Assembly: GCA_949740535.1 (NCBI GenBank)
Contig: CATJHO010000100.1
Coordinates: 31,294-95,293 of the forward strand
DNA: 64,000 nucleotides
Direction: 5' to 3'
Source: an uncultured Lachnospiraceae bacterium
GTDB lineage: Bacteria; Bacillota; Clostridia; Lachnospirales; Lachnospiraceae
Shown here: positions 39,428 through 48,813 of the stretch, piece by piece
How positions within the stretch are numbered: position 1 is the first letter of the stretch
Layout of the letters: each line of letters begins with the position of its first letter
The notes under the pieces: generated by a model
Told to the model about the DNA's origin: nothing
Database searches by the model: none
Seen by the model: the letters and a program-made list of their open reading frames with translations, nothing else
Translations under genes and position numbers: made by a program

Positions 39428-41254
39428 TCACTCCACAGTCACAGATTTTGCCAGATTTCTTGGTTTATCCACATCGCAGCCCCGGCCCAGAGATATATAA
39501 TAGGCAAACAGCTGCAGTGGAATAATAGCCAGTGAATTGGTAAAATAGCGGTTAGTTCTGGGAATGTAAATCACATAGTCAGCATTTTTCTCAATTTCCA
39601 CATTGCCCACATTGGTAACAGCCATGACAAAGGCCCCGCGGGTGCGGACCTCCGCAATATTGCTGAGCATTTTGGCAAACAGATGATCCTGGGTGGATAC
39701 AGCCGCCACCAGCGTCCCTTCCTCAATAAGGGAAATGGTTCCGTGCTTCAATTCTCCTGCCGCACAGGCCTCGGAATGAATATAGGATGTTTCCTTCAGT
39801 TTCAGGGAGCCTTCCATGGATATGGCATAGTCGATTCCCCGCCCGATAAAGAACACTTCCTTTGCCGCCAGATACCGGTTGGCAAACCGCTGTATCCGCT
39901 CCTTACTGCCCAGAAGCAGTTCTATCTGGGCGGGAAGGCGCTCCAGATCCGCCAGCATTTCTTTCAGTTCCTGCTCCGTGATCGTTCCCCGCACCCAGGC
40001 CAGCTTCATGGCCAGAAGGTACTGGGCAATGAGCTGAGTGCTGTAGGCCTTGGTGGTTGCCACGGCAATCTCCGGCCCGGCCCAGGTATACATCACATTA
40101 TCCGCTTCCCGTGCTATGGAACTTCCCACCACGTTTACAATGGCAAGCACCCGGCGTCCCTGGGCACGAGCCTCTCTAAGAGCCGCCAGGGAATCCGCAG
40201 TCTCTCCCGACTGGCTGATGACAACCACCAGGGTTCCTTCCTCCAAAATGGGATTACGGTAACGGAATTCACTGGCCAGATCCACCTCCACAGGGATCCG
40301 GGCCATCCCCTCGAAAATGTACTTACAGGTCATGCCTGTATGATAAGCGGAACCACAGGCCACGATGCAGAGCTTCTTCACCTCCCGCAGTTCCTCGTCA
40401 GTCATGCCCAGCTCCTCAATGACAATCTTCCCATCCTTCAGTCTGGGACTGAAGGTATCCCGCACGGCTCCCGGCTGCTCATAAATCTCTTTCAGCATAA
40501 AATGCTCATAACCGCCCTTTTCCGCCGCGTTCATATCCCACTCAATGGTTACAGGCTCTTTGGAGATCTCCTCTTCGTCAATGTTGTAAAAAGTCATGGA
40601 GTCTGCCGTCAGCCTGGCAATCTCCTGATTCTGGATATAATAGACACTCCTGGTGTACCGCAGAACCGCCGGAACATCGGAGGCAATCAGATTTCCGCTG
40701 TCCGAGGTTCCCGCAATCAGGGGACTGTCCTTTCTGGCCGCATAGATTTCACCCGGATGATCCGCAAAGAGAATACCAAAGGCATAGGAACCCTCCACCC
40801 GGTGCATCAGTTTTCCTATAGCCTCCAGCGGATCCCCCTTATAATAATAATCCAGAAGATGGGCCACTACCTCTGTATCCGTATCCGAAAGAAAGGTATA
40901 GCCCCGATCCTCAAGCTTCTTCTTCAGTTTCTGATAATTCTCAATGATACCGTTGTGTACCACCACAATGGACTCATCTTTGTTGTAATGAGGATGGGCA
41001 TTCGTGTCCGAGGGAGCCCCGTGGGTAGCCCAGCGGGTATGTCCGATTCCGATGGTTCCCGGAAGAGACGCGCCGTCATGGGTCATCTCGCTTAAGACCT
41101 TTAAGCGGCCTCTGGCCTTTACAACCTTGATCTCCTCTCCATTGTACACAGCAATTCCCGCCGAATCATAGCCCCGGTATTCCAGTCTGGACAATCCGTC
41201 CAGAAGAATGGGGGCCGCCTGCTGCTCTCCGATGTAGCCTACAATTCCACACAT
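39428..41254 (-). CDS. glmS: Glutamine-fructose-6-phosphate aminotransferase (isomerizing)
   Basis: 608 aa; MCGIVGYIGEQQAAPILLDGLSRLEYRGYDSAG, two SIS domains, C-terminal KSVTVE. Confidence 0.98.
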   Translation of the reverse strand: MCGIVGYIGEQQAAPILLDGLSRLEYRGYDSAGIAVYNGEEIKVVKARGRLKVLSEMTHDGASLPGTIGIGHTRWATHGAPSDTNAHPHYNKDESIVVVHNGIIENYQKLKKKLEDRGYTFLSDTDTEVVAHLLDYYYKGDPLEAIGKLMHRVEGSYAFGILFADHPGEIYAARKDSPLIAGTSDSGNLIASDVPAVLRYTRSVYYIQNQEIARLTADSMTFYNIDEEEISKEPVTIEWDMNAAEKGGYEHFMLKEIYEQPGAVRDTFSPRLKDGKIVIEELGMTDEELREVKKLCIVACGSAYHTGMTCKYIFEGMARIPVEVDLASEFRYRNPILEEGTLVVVISQSGETADSLAALREARAQGRRVLAIVNVVGSSIAREADNVMYTWAGPEIAVATTKAYSTQLIAQYLLAMKLAWVRGTITEQELKEMLADLERLPAQIELLLGSKERIQRFANRYLAAKEVFFIGRGIDYAISMEGSLKLKETSYIHSEACAAGELKHGTISLIEEGTLVAAVSTQDHLFAKMLSNIAEVRTRGAFVMAVTNVGNVEIEKNADYVIYIPRTNRYFTNSLAIIPLQLFAYYISLGRGCDVDKPRNLAKSVTVE

Positions 41255-41270
41255 AGATAAATTCCTCCTA

Positions 41271-41393
41271 TTCCAGTTCCGCAGTATCCCTCAGCACATC
41301 TTTTAACAGAACCATTTCCAGCCATATTGCATATGTCTGTAAATCGTTCTATGCGCTTCGGTGATACTGCTGTTTTTATTCCAGTTCCGCAGT
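41271..41393 (-). repeat. Intergenic structured repeat, copy E (108-bp period, diverged core), between a GT2 gene and glmS
   Basis: TTCCAGTTCCGCAGT at 41271 and ~41379; outer stem GCAGTATC (41281-41288)/GATACTGC (41363-41370); core stem AGAACcATTTcCAG/CTGtAAATcGTTCT. Confidence 0.85.
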
Positions 41394-41394
41394 T

Positions 41395-42312
41395 CTAGTA
41401 TTTTTTATTCCAGTAGTTTTGGTTCATGGTGCATCGGTGCACCAGCCATCCGGGCAGTCTGCGGTAATTCTGCCCAAGCTTGTAGCCCAGGTATTTACAC
41501 CCGCTGGAATATATAAGGGAAATGATCAGCCAGGGCTTCCTTATACGCAGGCAGTGCCGTGCCGTCTTTTTGACCAGGCGGATTCCTTCCCCCTCCGAAC
41601 GGATACCTGCGAACACCTCCGGGTGATCCGCCTGGGATACCGCCAGATCAAAATTCCGCCTGAACTGCTTCCCTCCGCTGTAATTATGAGAATGGATCAC
41701 CTTTGCTTCAGCTGCATAGGCAATCTCCCATCCGGCTTTTATCAGGCCGCCTGCATAAATCATATCTTCATTAAAAATGGTATGGCTAACAAAACCGCCC
41801 TGTTTTAAAAACGTGTCCCTCTCATACATGGCGCAGACATTGGAGCAGAAAAAAGTTTTAATCCCAAATGTATCCAAATCCTTTCCTGTCTGTATCCGGC
41901 TTTTCCCCGGATAATTAAACTTCCTGGTATACCGTTCCAGCTCCCGGCAGTCCTCCCTGGCCAGCTGCCTTGCATAGGCCGCTTTCACCTGCGGCCGGCC
42001 AAATGCAGCCAGGAGGCGCTCAACCAGATATTCATCTGCCGGAACCGCATCCTGGGTCATGAACAAAAGATACTCTCCTTCTGCATGATCTGCCCCCGCA
42101 TTGCGGGTACCGCCATGATCAAATTCACCGGGCTCCAAATGATATACCTCTATATTCTCATATGGCTTTATAAGCTCCTCTGGAAAATCCCCGGTCCGTG
42201 TATTCATAATCACTATTTTATGAACCGGACAGCTCTGGGATTCCAGCCTGTAAAGAAGCTCTGAAAATTCTTTCCCCGGATTACAAACCGGTATAATCAC
42301 ATCTACATTCAT
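41395..42312 (-). CDS. Glycosyltransferase family 2 (rhamnosyltransferase-like)
   Basis: MNVDVIIPVCNPGKEFSELLYRLESQ, FDHGGTRNAGADHAEGEYLLFMTQDAVPAD. Confidence 0.9.
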   Translation of the reverse strand: MNVDVIIPVCNPGKEFSELLYRLESQSCPVHKIVIMNTRTGDFPEELIKPYENIEVYHLEPGEFDHGGTRNAGADHAEGEYLLFMTQDAVPADEYLVERLLAAFGRPQVKAAYARQLAREDCRELERYTRKFNYPGKSRIQTGKDLDTFGIKTFFCSNVCAMYERDTFLKQGGFVSHTIFNEDMIYAGGLIKAGWEIAYAAEAKVIHSHNYSGGKQFRRNFDLAVSQADHPEVFAGIRSEGEGIRLVKKTARHCLRIRKPWLIISLIYSSGCKYLGYKLGQNYRRLPGWLVHRCTMNQNYWNKKY

Positions 42313-42408
42313 ACGTCCCTCCACACAGCAGCCCGTGTCCGTCTCTTTGCAGTCTTCAAAAAATGGACGAGGCCACTGACTTCCCCGTCCATCTTAATTT
42401 CTCTGTAA

Positions 42409-43521
42409 TTACGTCCCATCTTCCTTAGCCTGCACACCCGTCCGCTGGCTGATCTCCTGATTAAACCGAAGTACCGTAGGACTCGGATAATAATCCTCCT
42501 CATTAAAGAGGAATCTGTGCAGTTCTCTGACATTTGCCTCCAGATCCGCCGGAGCCACAATCAATGCCCCATCCAGCTTCACATCTTCCCGCAGTGTGGG
42601 GAATCCTCCTGTCTCACCGATCTCATAAGACATCATGCTGGCAGCCATCTTAATCATTTCCGCCTTAGGTATATTCGTTGCAATCAGCGGAAATACCTCA
42701 TCAATAATCTGATTGATGGTTCCAAGGCTTGCCGTTTTGGCCTTTCTTGCAATCTCTGCAATAACCGTCCTCTGACGCTCCGTACGGCCATAGTCATCGC
42801 CCACCGCGCGGATCCGGCAGTAAGCTGTAGCCTGAAGCCCTCCTAAGGTCTGCAGTCCGGGCCCCTCTACAAATGCTCCGTACTCTCCTGTCACATAGGT
42901 GGTCTCATACATATAATTGTTGATCCATTCCCACTCATTGTCCTTAACATCAATATCCACGCCGCCCAGCAGATTAATGGTCTTAATCAGCGCCAGAAAA
43001 TCTACACTGACAAAGTACTTAATGTTCAGGTCAAAACAGGTATTCAGCATTGCCATAGCCTGGTTAGGCCCGCCCGCTTTATAGGCGGCATTACATTTTC
43101 CATAGGTATCATCCGCCCTGTTTAAGTAGGTATCCCGGTAAATAGAAGCCAGCTTTACTTCCTTGGTCTCATTGTTGATACTGGCAATGATTATGGTATC
43201 GCTTCGGTTCCCGGCACCCAGATCGCCCATCTCACGGGTATCGATTCCAAACAGAGCAATATTGGTGTAACCCTTCAGCACTTCTTCCGTGGCCTGCTCC
43301 ATATCCTCATTCATCTCTACCTTCTCCGCATCCACGTCCAAATCCTGAAACTTATCCAGCTTTCCCAGTCCCCAGACTCCTACACCCAGAACCATAAGCA
43401 GTACCAGCTCGGCGGCCAGTATGCCGATCAGCTTTCTTCTGCGCCGGATCTTTCTCTGCTTTTTGCTGAGCTTACGCTCCTGTCTCCTTCTTTCATTTCT
43501 CGCTTTTGTATTGGCTGCCAT
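42409..43521 (-). CDS. LytR-CpsA-Psr (LCP) family protein
   Basis: 370 aa; N-terminal TM, NIALFGIDTREMGDLGAGNRSDTIIIASINNETKEVKLASIYRDTYL, GGVDIDV, RIRAVGDDYGRTERQR. Confidence 0.94.
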   Translation of the reverse strand: MAANTKARNERRRQERKLSKKQRKIRRRRKLIGILAAELVLLMVLGVGVWGLGKLDKFQDLDVDAEKVEMNEDMEQATEEVLKGYTNIALFGIDTREMGDLGAGNRSDTIIIASINNETKEVKLASIYRDTYLNRADDTYGKCNAAYKAGGPNQAMAMLNTCFDLNIKYFVSVDFLALIKTINLLGGVDIDVKDNEWEWINNYMYETTYVTGEYGAFVEGPGLQTLGGLQATAYCRIRAVGDDYGRTERQRTVIAEIARKAKTASLGTINQIIDEVFPLIATNIPKAEMIKMAASMMSYEIGETGGFPTLREDVKLDGALIVAPADLEANVRELHRFLFNEEDYYPSPTVLRFNQEISQRTGVQAKEDGT

Positions 43522-43545
43522 ATGGTAATCCTTTCTTTTTCAAGA

Positions 43546-44955
43546 TTAGTAGGCATTTTTGTTCACAAAGCCCTTGAAAATTGTCAGAATCAAAATTTTT
43601 ATATCAAACCCAGGGGTCCAGTTCTCAATATAATATAAATCATATTCAATCCGCTTCCGGATAGAAGTATTTCCCCGATAGCCGTTGATCTGAGCCCATC
43701 CGGTCATACCCGGACGTACCTGGTGTTTAATCATATATCTGGGAATCTCTTCCCTGAACTTTTCTACGAAAAAGGGACGCTCTGGTCTGGGCCCCACCAG
43801 ACTCATATCACCCTTGAGTACATTAAAGAGCTGAGGAAGCTCGTCAATGCTCATTTTGCGAATCACCTTTCCAACCGAAGTCACTCTGGGATCATCAGGA
43901 ACCGTCCAGGCTCCCTTCTCCTTTTTGGGGGACTGGACATCCATGGAACGGAACTTGTACATCCGAAAGTTTTTATTGTGAAGCCCCACCCGCTCCTGGG
44001 CATAGATCAGCGGTCCCGGAGAAGTGGCCTTGACCGCAATGGTCGTCGCCAGCATAACAGGCGAAAACAGCACAATGGCTCCCAGGGCTCCTGCAATATC
44101 CATAACCCGCTTTACCACTGCATTAAAGGTGTTCGTCAAAGGCACATGCCGGATATTGATCACCGGAAGCCCCATCAAATCTTCTGTATACGGGCGTGTG
44201 GGAATAATCTTATTATAATCCGGAATAAATTTCGTATGCACGCCGGATTTTTCACAGACCGCCACAATATGCTCAAGCTTGGAATACTCGCTTAAACCAA
44301 GGGTAATGGCGATCTCGTCGGGAGAGGTCTGGCCCAGCAGTTCCTCCAGCTCCTCCGTCCTTCCAAAGACCTGTACTCCCCGGTAGCGCATTCCGTATTC
44401 TACATTATCATCCAGAATACCCATAAGCTCATAGCCCCATTCGGGGTAGGACTTAATCCGATCAATGTATTCCTCCGCTGCCCGGCTGTAGCCCACCAGA
44501 ATCATATGCTTTTGATTGAAGCCCTTCCGCCGGAGGCGCTGCAGCGCCAGACGGATGCAGTTACGGACCAGTGCTTCCAGAGAAATGTTGATCACATAGA
44601 AATAGAAAAACATCATTCGGGAATAGTTGTCCGTAATATCCTCAACACTGCGGGACAGATACAAAGCTGCAAGAAGCACAATCAGGCCAATGGTATTGGC
44701 CTCGACAATTTTATCAATCTCTACCCGCTTTCTGCGGACACTGGTGGTGGTGTAAAGACTGAATGCCATATACAACAGCAGATAAAGAGGTATCACAAAA
44801 ATCAGTACAATCATATACTGATTAAACAAAATACCTGTAATATTTCCCAGAATCTGAAACTGTATGAACCATGCCAGCAGATAGGACGCTGCAATCACAC
44901 AGGCATCTATCAGCACATGCAGCCGGTTAAAATGCTGCTGATTGTCCTTAATCAA
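43546..44955 (-). CDS. Undecaprenyl-phosphate sugar phosphotransferase (WcaJ/CpsE-type)
   Basis: 469 aa; N-terminal TMs, KRVMDIAGALGAIVLFSPVMLATTIAVKATSPGPLIYAQERVGLHNKNFRMYKFRSM, LPQLFNVLKGDMSLVGPRPERPFF. Confidence 0.95.
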   Translation of the reverse strand: MIKDNQQHFNRLHVLIDACVIAASYLLAWFIQFQILGNITGILFNQYMIVLIFVIPLYLLLYMAFSLYTTTSVRRKRVEIDKIVEANTIGLIVLLAALYLSRSVEDITDNYSRMMFFYFYVINISLEALVRNCIRLALQRLRRKGFNQKHMILVGYSRAAEEYIDRIKSYPEWGYELMGILDDNVEYGMRYRGVQVFGRTEELEELLGQTSPDEIAITLGLSEYSKLEHIVAVCEKSGVHTKFIPDYNKIIPTRPYTEDLMGLPVINIRHVPLTNTFNAVVKRVMDIAGALGAIVLFSPVMLATTIAVKATSPGPLIYAQERVGLHNKNFRMYKFRSMDVQSPKKEKGAWTVPDDPRVTSVGKVIRKMSIDELPQLFNVLKGDMSLVGPRPERPFFVEKFREEIPRYMIKHQVRPGMTGWAQINGYRGNTSIRKRIEYDLYYIENWTPGFDIKILILTIFKGFVNKNAY

Positions 44956-44961
44956 TCTCTT

Positions 44962-45921
44962 TCACCTGAATCTCTTCCCAATATTTATCCAAAGTTCTAT
45001 TTGGATTTTACCATATGCGGGCAGATTTTTCCAACAAAACTTTACTTTCTTCTCCCCTCGGCACATGGAAAGCCCTTCTTTCAGCCCTTTTCGATAGGTT
45101 TTTCCAAACCCTTTTTTTACAAAAAACAGATATTTTATGCCAAATCCTGCCAGCAGAAAGGGCAGATTCAGCAGAATCTGCAGGCCAGGCATATTCTTCC
45201 AGAGGAGGTAGACACTGTTTCGGGAACTTAAGGATACCTTAAATGCATTGTATCTGGATCCGCTGGTTCCGCTTCCCACATGGAGCACCTTCGCCGACGG
45301 CACATAGAGATTGTGCCAGCCTGCAGTCTTCGCCCGCCAGCCCAGATCAATATCCTCCAGATAGGCGAAATGAGCCTCGTCCAGATATCCGATCCGTTCC
45401 AGAACCGCCTTCCGGTAAACCGCCGCGCCTGCACAGGCCGCGAAGATTTCACCCGGTTCTTCATAGTATTCCACAGGTTTGTCTTTTCCTCTCGCAAAAG
45501 CCCAGCCAAGAGCGCAGCAATAATTTCCAGCATCGTCAATTTTTTCCGGATGATGCAGCTGTATCATCTTTGCCCCGGCAGAAAAAGCCCCAGGGTCCAG
45601 CTGCAGTGCCGACACCAGCGCCCTGGTAAATCCAGGCAGTACCTCCGTGTCGTTGTTCAAAAGAACCACATAGGGGGAGCGGGCCGCTTTCATTCCCTCA
45701 TTGGCTGCCCGGCAGAAACCGTAATTTTGATCAAGCGCAATTACCCGGACCTGAGGGAAACACTCCTCCACCAGTTCCCGGCTCCCGTCTGTGGATCCAT
45801 TGTCCACCAGCAGGATCTCCGCTTCCGGCGCGTCTTGTATAAGAGCCGCCAGACAGGCCTTTACAAACGCTCTTCCATTATAATTGGGTATTACAACTGA
45901 TACCCTGCTACCTGTCTTCAT
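44962..45921 (-). CDS. Glycosyltransferase family 2
   Basis: MKTGSRVSVVIPNYNGRAFVKACLAAL, LLVDNGSTDGSRELV, LLNNDTEVLPG. Confidence 0.92.
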   Translation of the reverse strand: MKTGSRVSVVIPNYNGRAFVKACLAALIQDAPEAEILLVDNGSTDGSRELVEECFPQVRVIALDQNYGFCRAANEGMKAARSPYVVLLNNDTEVLPGFTRALVSALQLDPGAFSAGAKMIQLHHPEKIDDAGNYCCALGWAFARGKDKPVEYYEEPGEIFAACAGAAVYRKAVLERIGYLDEAHFAYLEDIDLGWRAKTAGWHNLYVPSAKVLHVGSGTSGSRYNAFKVSLSSRNSVYLLWKNMPGLQILLNLPFLLAGFGIKYLFFVKKGFGKTYRKGLKEGLSMCRGEKKVKFCWKNLPAYGKIQIELWINIGKRFR

Positions 45922-47365
45922 AAACAACCGCCCATGGATGGTAAACCATCCGATATCCCTGTTTTCTGATTTCTTCACAAAGCTTTTGGGGAGCCAGAGT
46001 CTCTTTCCCTCTCAGCAGCGATCCCTTTACCAGAAAGCAGTCTGTGGGAGCTGTCAGCTCCTGATGCAGCACGGCCCGGTGGAAATAACCTGTACAGCCT
46101 GTCCTTAGACCCTTCATACTGCTCCCGAATGGATCCCGCACCCCTTTCATGGAGAGATCCGAGGACAGCCTCTTCTGCCTGTCATACACTCTTGCACATA
46201 CAATCCCAATACCGGGCCGTGTACAGCAGGAACAGAGCTCCTCAAGAAATCCCTCTGACAGCTTCGCCTTTTTGATACACGTAAAAAGCACATAATCGCT
46301 GTCCTTTGGAATTATTACAGAGTTATTACGTGCCTTATCATAATATACAACGTTTACTCCCATTTGTCCATTTAAATTTCCGAAAGATTTTATTAAGCCT
46401 TTCTTTTCCCCTGGAGAAAAACGTACCTGATAGAAGCCCAGATTGGTGGTATCCAGCAGTTCTGCCCTCACGCCCATACGCTCCAGATGGGCCGCAACCG
46501 CCCGTTTCCCCGCCTCATAGGCATAAAGCTTGCTCTCAGGATTGGCAGCCGTGGAATCCTCATGGCAGCGCCAGGAATACAAAACTCTGGGAATATGAAG
46601 TATCTTCCCGGCATTTTCCGTACACCGGAGAATAAAATCATAATCCTGGGCCCCGTCAAACTCTCCCCGGAATCCTCCCGCTGTGCAGGCAAGCTCCCGT
46701 TTTACCACAAAAAAATGACAGATATAGTTGTTGCTCAAAAGATATTCCCGGTCAAAATCCGGCTTAAAATGGGGCTGAAAATGGCGGGTCAGGTCCATAT
46801 TCACCTTATCCTCATCCGTGTAAAGAGCGTCCGCATCCCCTGCTTCCACAAGCGCCCTGGCTGTCTCATACAGTGCCCCCGGCAGGAGCAGATCGTCATG
46901 GTCCAAAAGCCCCACATAGTCTCCCTCTGCCATAGAAAGAGCCGCGTTGGTATTCTCGGAAATCCCCAGATTCTCTTTCAGTTTACAAAAACGTATACGG
47001 GAATCCGTTTTGGCATACGCCTCTACGGCCGTCTGCACCTGATCGGAGACACTGCCGTCCGCAATGCACAGCTCCCAGTTCGTATAGCTCTGGTTTTGCA
47101 CGGATTCAATCATCTGCTGCAAAAAGAGAACCGGCGTCTCATAGGCGGGCACGAGAATACTGATCCTGGGCCCCCGGCCGGACAGCTTCCCGGCCTCCAA
47201 AGCTTCTGTCTCTTCCTGCGCGCACTGCTTCAAAAGCCAGGCCTCATAGCCTGCCTCCGCCCGGCTTCGCTGCCGCCGTTCGATTATTTTGTAATACAAT
47301 TGTGCGGGCCCGTACTGCCTGATATAACGCAGTCCGCGCCCGCAAAGCCTCATCATATGGCTCAT
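45908..47365 (-). CDS. Glycosyltransferase family 2
   Basis: 485 aa; ISILVPAYETPVLFLQQMIESVQNQSYTNWELCIADGS, GDYVGLLDHDDLLLPGAL. Confidence 0.92.
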   Translation of the reverse strand: MSHMMRLCGRGLRYIRQYGPAQLYYKIIERRQRSRAEAGYEAWLLKQCAQEETEALEAGKLSGRGPRISILVPAYETPVLFLQQMIESVQNQSYTNWELCIADGSVSDQVQTAVEAYAKTDSRIRFCKLKENLGISENTNAALSMAEGDYVGLLDHDDLLLPGALYETARALVEAGDADALYTDEDKVNMDLTRHFQPHFKPDFDREYLLSNNYICHFFVVKRELACTAGGFRGEFDGAQDYDFILRCTENAGKILHIPRVLYSWRCHEDSTAANPESKLYAYEAGKRAVAAHLERMGVRAELLDTTNLGFYQVRFSPGEKKGLIKSFGNLNGQMGVNVVYYDKARNNSVIIPKDSDYVLFTCIKKAKLSEGFLEELCSCCTRPGIGIVCARVYDRQKRLSSDLSMKGVRDPFGSSMKGLRTGCTGYFHRAVLHQELTAPTDCFLVKGSLLRGKETLAPQKLCEEIRKQGYRMVYHPWAVVYEDR

Positions 47366-47383
47366 AGAATACTCCTGATTTAC

Positions 47384-48058
47384 TTAAAAGGTCACTTCTC
47401 CGTCATGGGAAATCAGAGAAGCCGACTGCACCTTATCAATCTTCGATACCTTCTTGACAAAGGCTCCCTCATTCTTCACGCGGACCTCCACCACCATGTC
47501 CATGGCTCCCTGGGAGATATTTCTGGATTTTACTTTATAAAAACGGCTGGCCTTCTTCACCAGTTCAAGAACGGAATCCTCTGCCTCTGCATCCGACAGA
47601 TTCACCACCAGCATCATAGGCGCTCTGGAAGAAGGAATATTCTCCAGGATCAGCACCAGAACTGTCACCACCAGGCAGGTAAGAAGAGCCACTTCAAAAA
47701 GACCGGCGCCACAGATAATGCCTACGCTGATCGACCAGAACAAAAACACCAGATCCATGGGATCCTTGATTGCTGTACGGAAACGGACGATGGACAGAGC
47801 GCCCACCATACCAAGAGAAATAACCAGATTGGACTGCATGGCCAGAATTATGGCCGCCGTAATCACGGAAAGGGCCGCCAGAGATACGTTAAAGCCCTTG
47901 GAATAAAAGGACTTCCGGGTCATCAGACGATAAATGGCAAACACATAACAGGCCAGAATACAGGTCACCGCAAAGGTAGCCATAATCCGTCCTGCGGAAA
48001 TATCCATACTTGTAAAGCCCTCCAGAAATGATTTTTTAAATACATCTTGAAATCCCAT
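47384..48058 (-). CDS. DUF4956 membrane protein
   Basis: 224 aa; TM segments then SNLVISLGMVGALSIVRFRTAIKDPMDLVFLFWSISVGIICGAGLFEVA, characteristic of DUF4956. Confidence 0.9.
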   Translation of the reverse strand: MGFQDVFKKSFLEGFTSMDISAGRIMATFAVTCILACYVFAIYRLMTRKSFYSKGFNVSLAALSVITAAIILAMQSNLVISLGMVGALSIVRFRTAIKDPMDLVFLFWSISVGIICGAGLFEVALLTCLVVTVLVLILENIPSSRAPMMLVVNLSDAEAEDSVLELVKKASRFYKVKSRNISQGAMDMVVEVRVKNEGAFVKKVSKIDKVQSASLISHDGEVTF

Positions 48059-48093
48059 GATTTAAACTTCCTCCTATTGTTTATAGAAAAGTC

Positions 48094-48786
48094 CTACCGA
48101 CTCCCTTTTAATGTGTATCTTCTGCATAAATAATATTTTGAGAATGCTGTCTGCCGCAGACTGTTCAGCTGCAGATTCCGGTAAATATAGTCCGGCAGAA
48201 ACTCATCATACTTAACTTCCAGAATATGCTGTCCCGTTCCCATAATCGGGCGCCTTCGAATCTGCGGCTCCAAAAAACGATGAATTTCATCCGATGAGGC
48301 CATATTCTGATCCAGGGTAATCCGGGTATTGCCCAGCGGCTCCGCATAGGGCACCCGGTCGTATTCCACAATCACCTTGGGCTTGAGCAGCCTGGTCCGC
48401 ATCAAAAGATTCAGCTTCTTAAGCACCGGCGGGTCCTCCGGATTCATAGAAAGCAGCTGTCCTGCCATGAGAGTCTGGCACTGCTCTTCTGTAAGCAGGC
48501 AGGACTGCTTCTTTGTCATGCCATGCTCCTTACTCTTAAGCTCCAGACTGATCCGTCCCCTGTCCCCATTGTAGATGCGCACACGGAACTTTTCTCTGGG
48601 GTCCGTGCCAATCTCATTCTCCACATAACCGCTGTTGTAATAATCGTCAAAATAGAGACTGCGGATTTGATACATGCCCGCCTCCCCTGCATGAACATCC
48701 AGCGGAATCAATCCCCGGATGCGGCTCTCTAACAGAGCCAGCCGGGCAGCTGTCACCACGTATTTTAACTCGTGCCTGTATTCCAT
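48094..48786 (-). CDS. VTC/polyphosphate polymerase domain protein
   Basis: 230 aa; YRHELKYVVT, IRSLYFDDYYNSGY, EKFRVRIYNGD, SLELKSKEHGMTKK, KPKVIVEYDRVPY, LEVKYDEFLPDYI. Confidence 0.92.
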   Translation of the reverse strand: MEYRHELKYVVTAARLALLESRIRGLIPLDVHAGEAGMYQIRSLYFDDYYNSGYVENEIGTDPREKFRVRIYNGDRGRISLELKSKEHGMTKKQSCLLTEEQCQTLMAGQLLSMNPEDPPVLKKLNLLMRTRLLKPKVIVEYDRVPYAEPLGNTRITLDQNMASSDEIHRFLEPQIRRRPIMGTGQHILEVKYDEFLPDYIYRNLQLNSLRQTAFSKYYLCRRYTLKGSR

Positions 48787-48813
48787 TCTTGAACTCCTAA
48801 AGGTATTTTTGTC

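Noticed and set aside
39683-41095. 470-aa plus-strand ORF antisense to glmS
   Set aside because: Fully overlaps a clear glmS on the minus strand; composition (His/Gln/Arg/Ile-rich, no domain motifs) is typical of antisense frames in coding DNA.
41271-41405. glmS ribozyme
   Set aside because: Only a short AAGCGC similarity; the conserved catalytic core and downstream pseudoknot segments were not recognised. A cmsearch would decide.
46487-48031. 514-aa plus-strand ORF antisense to GT2 and DUF4956 genes
   Set aside because: Spans two well-supported minus-strand genes; no recognisable domain.
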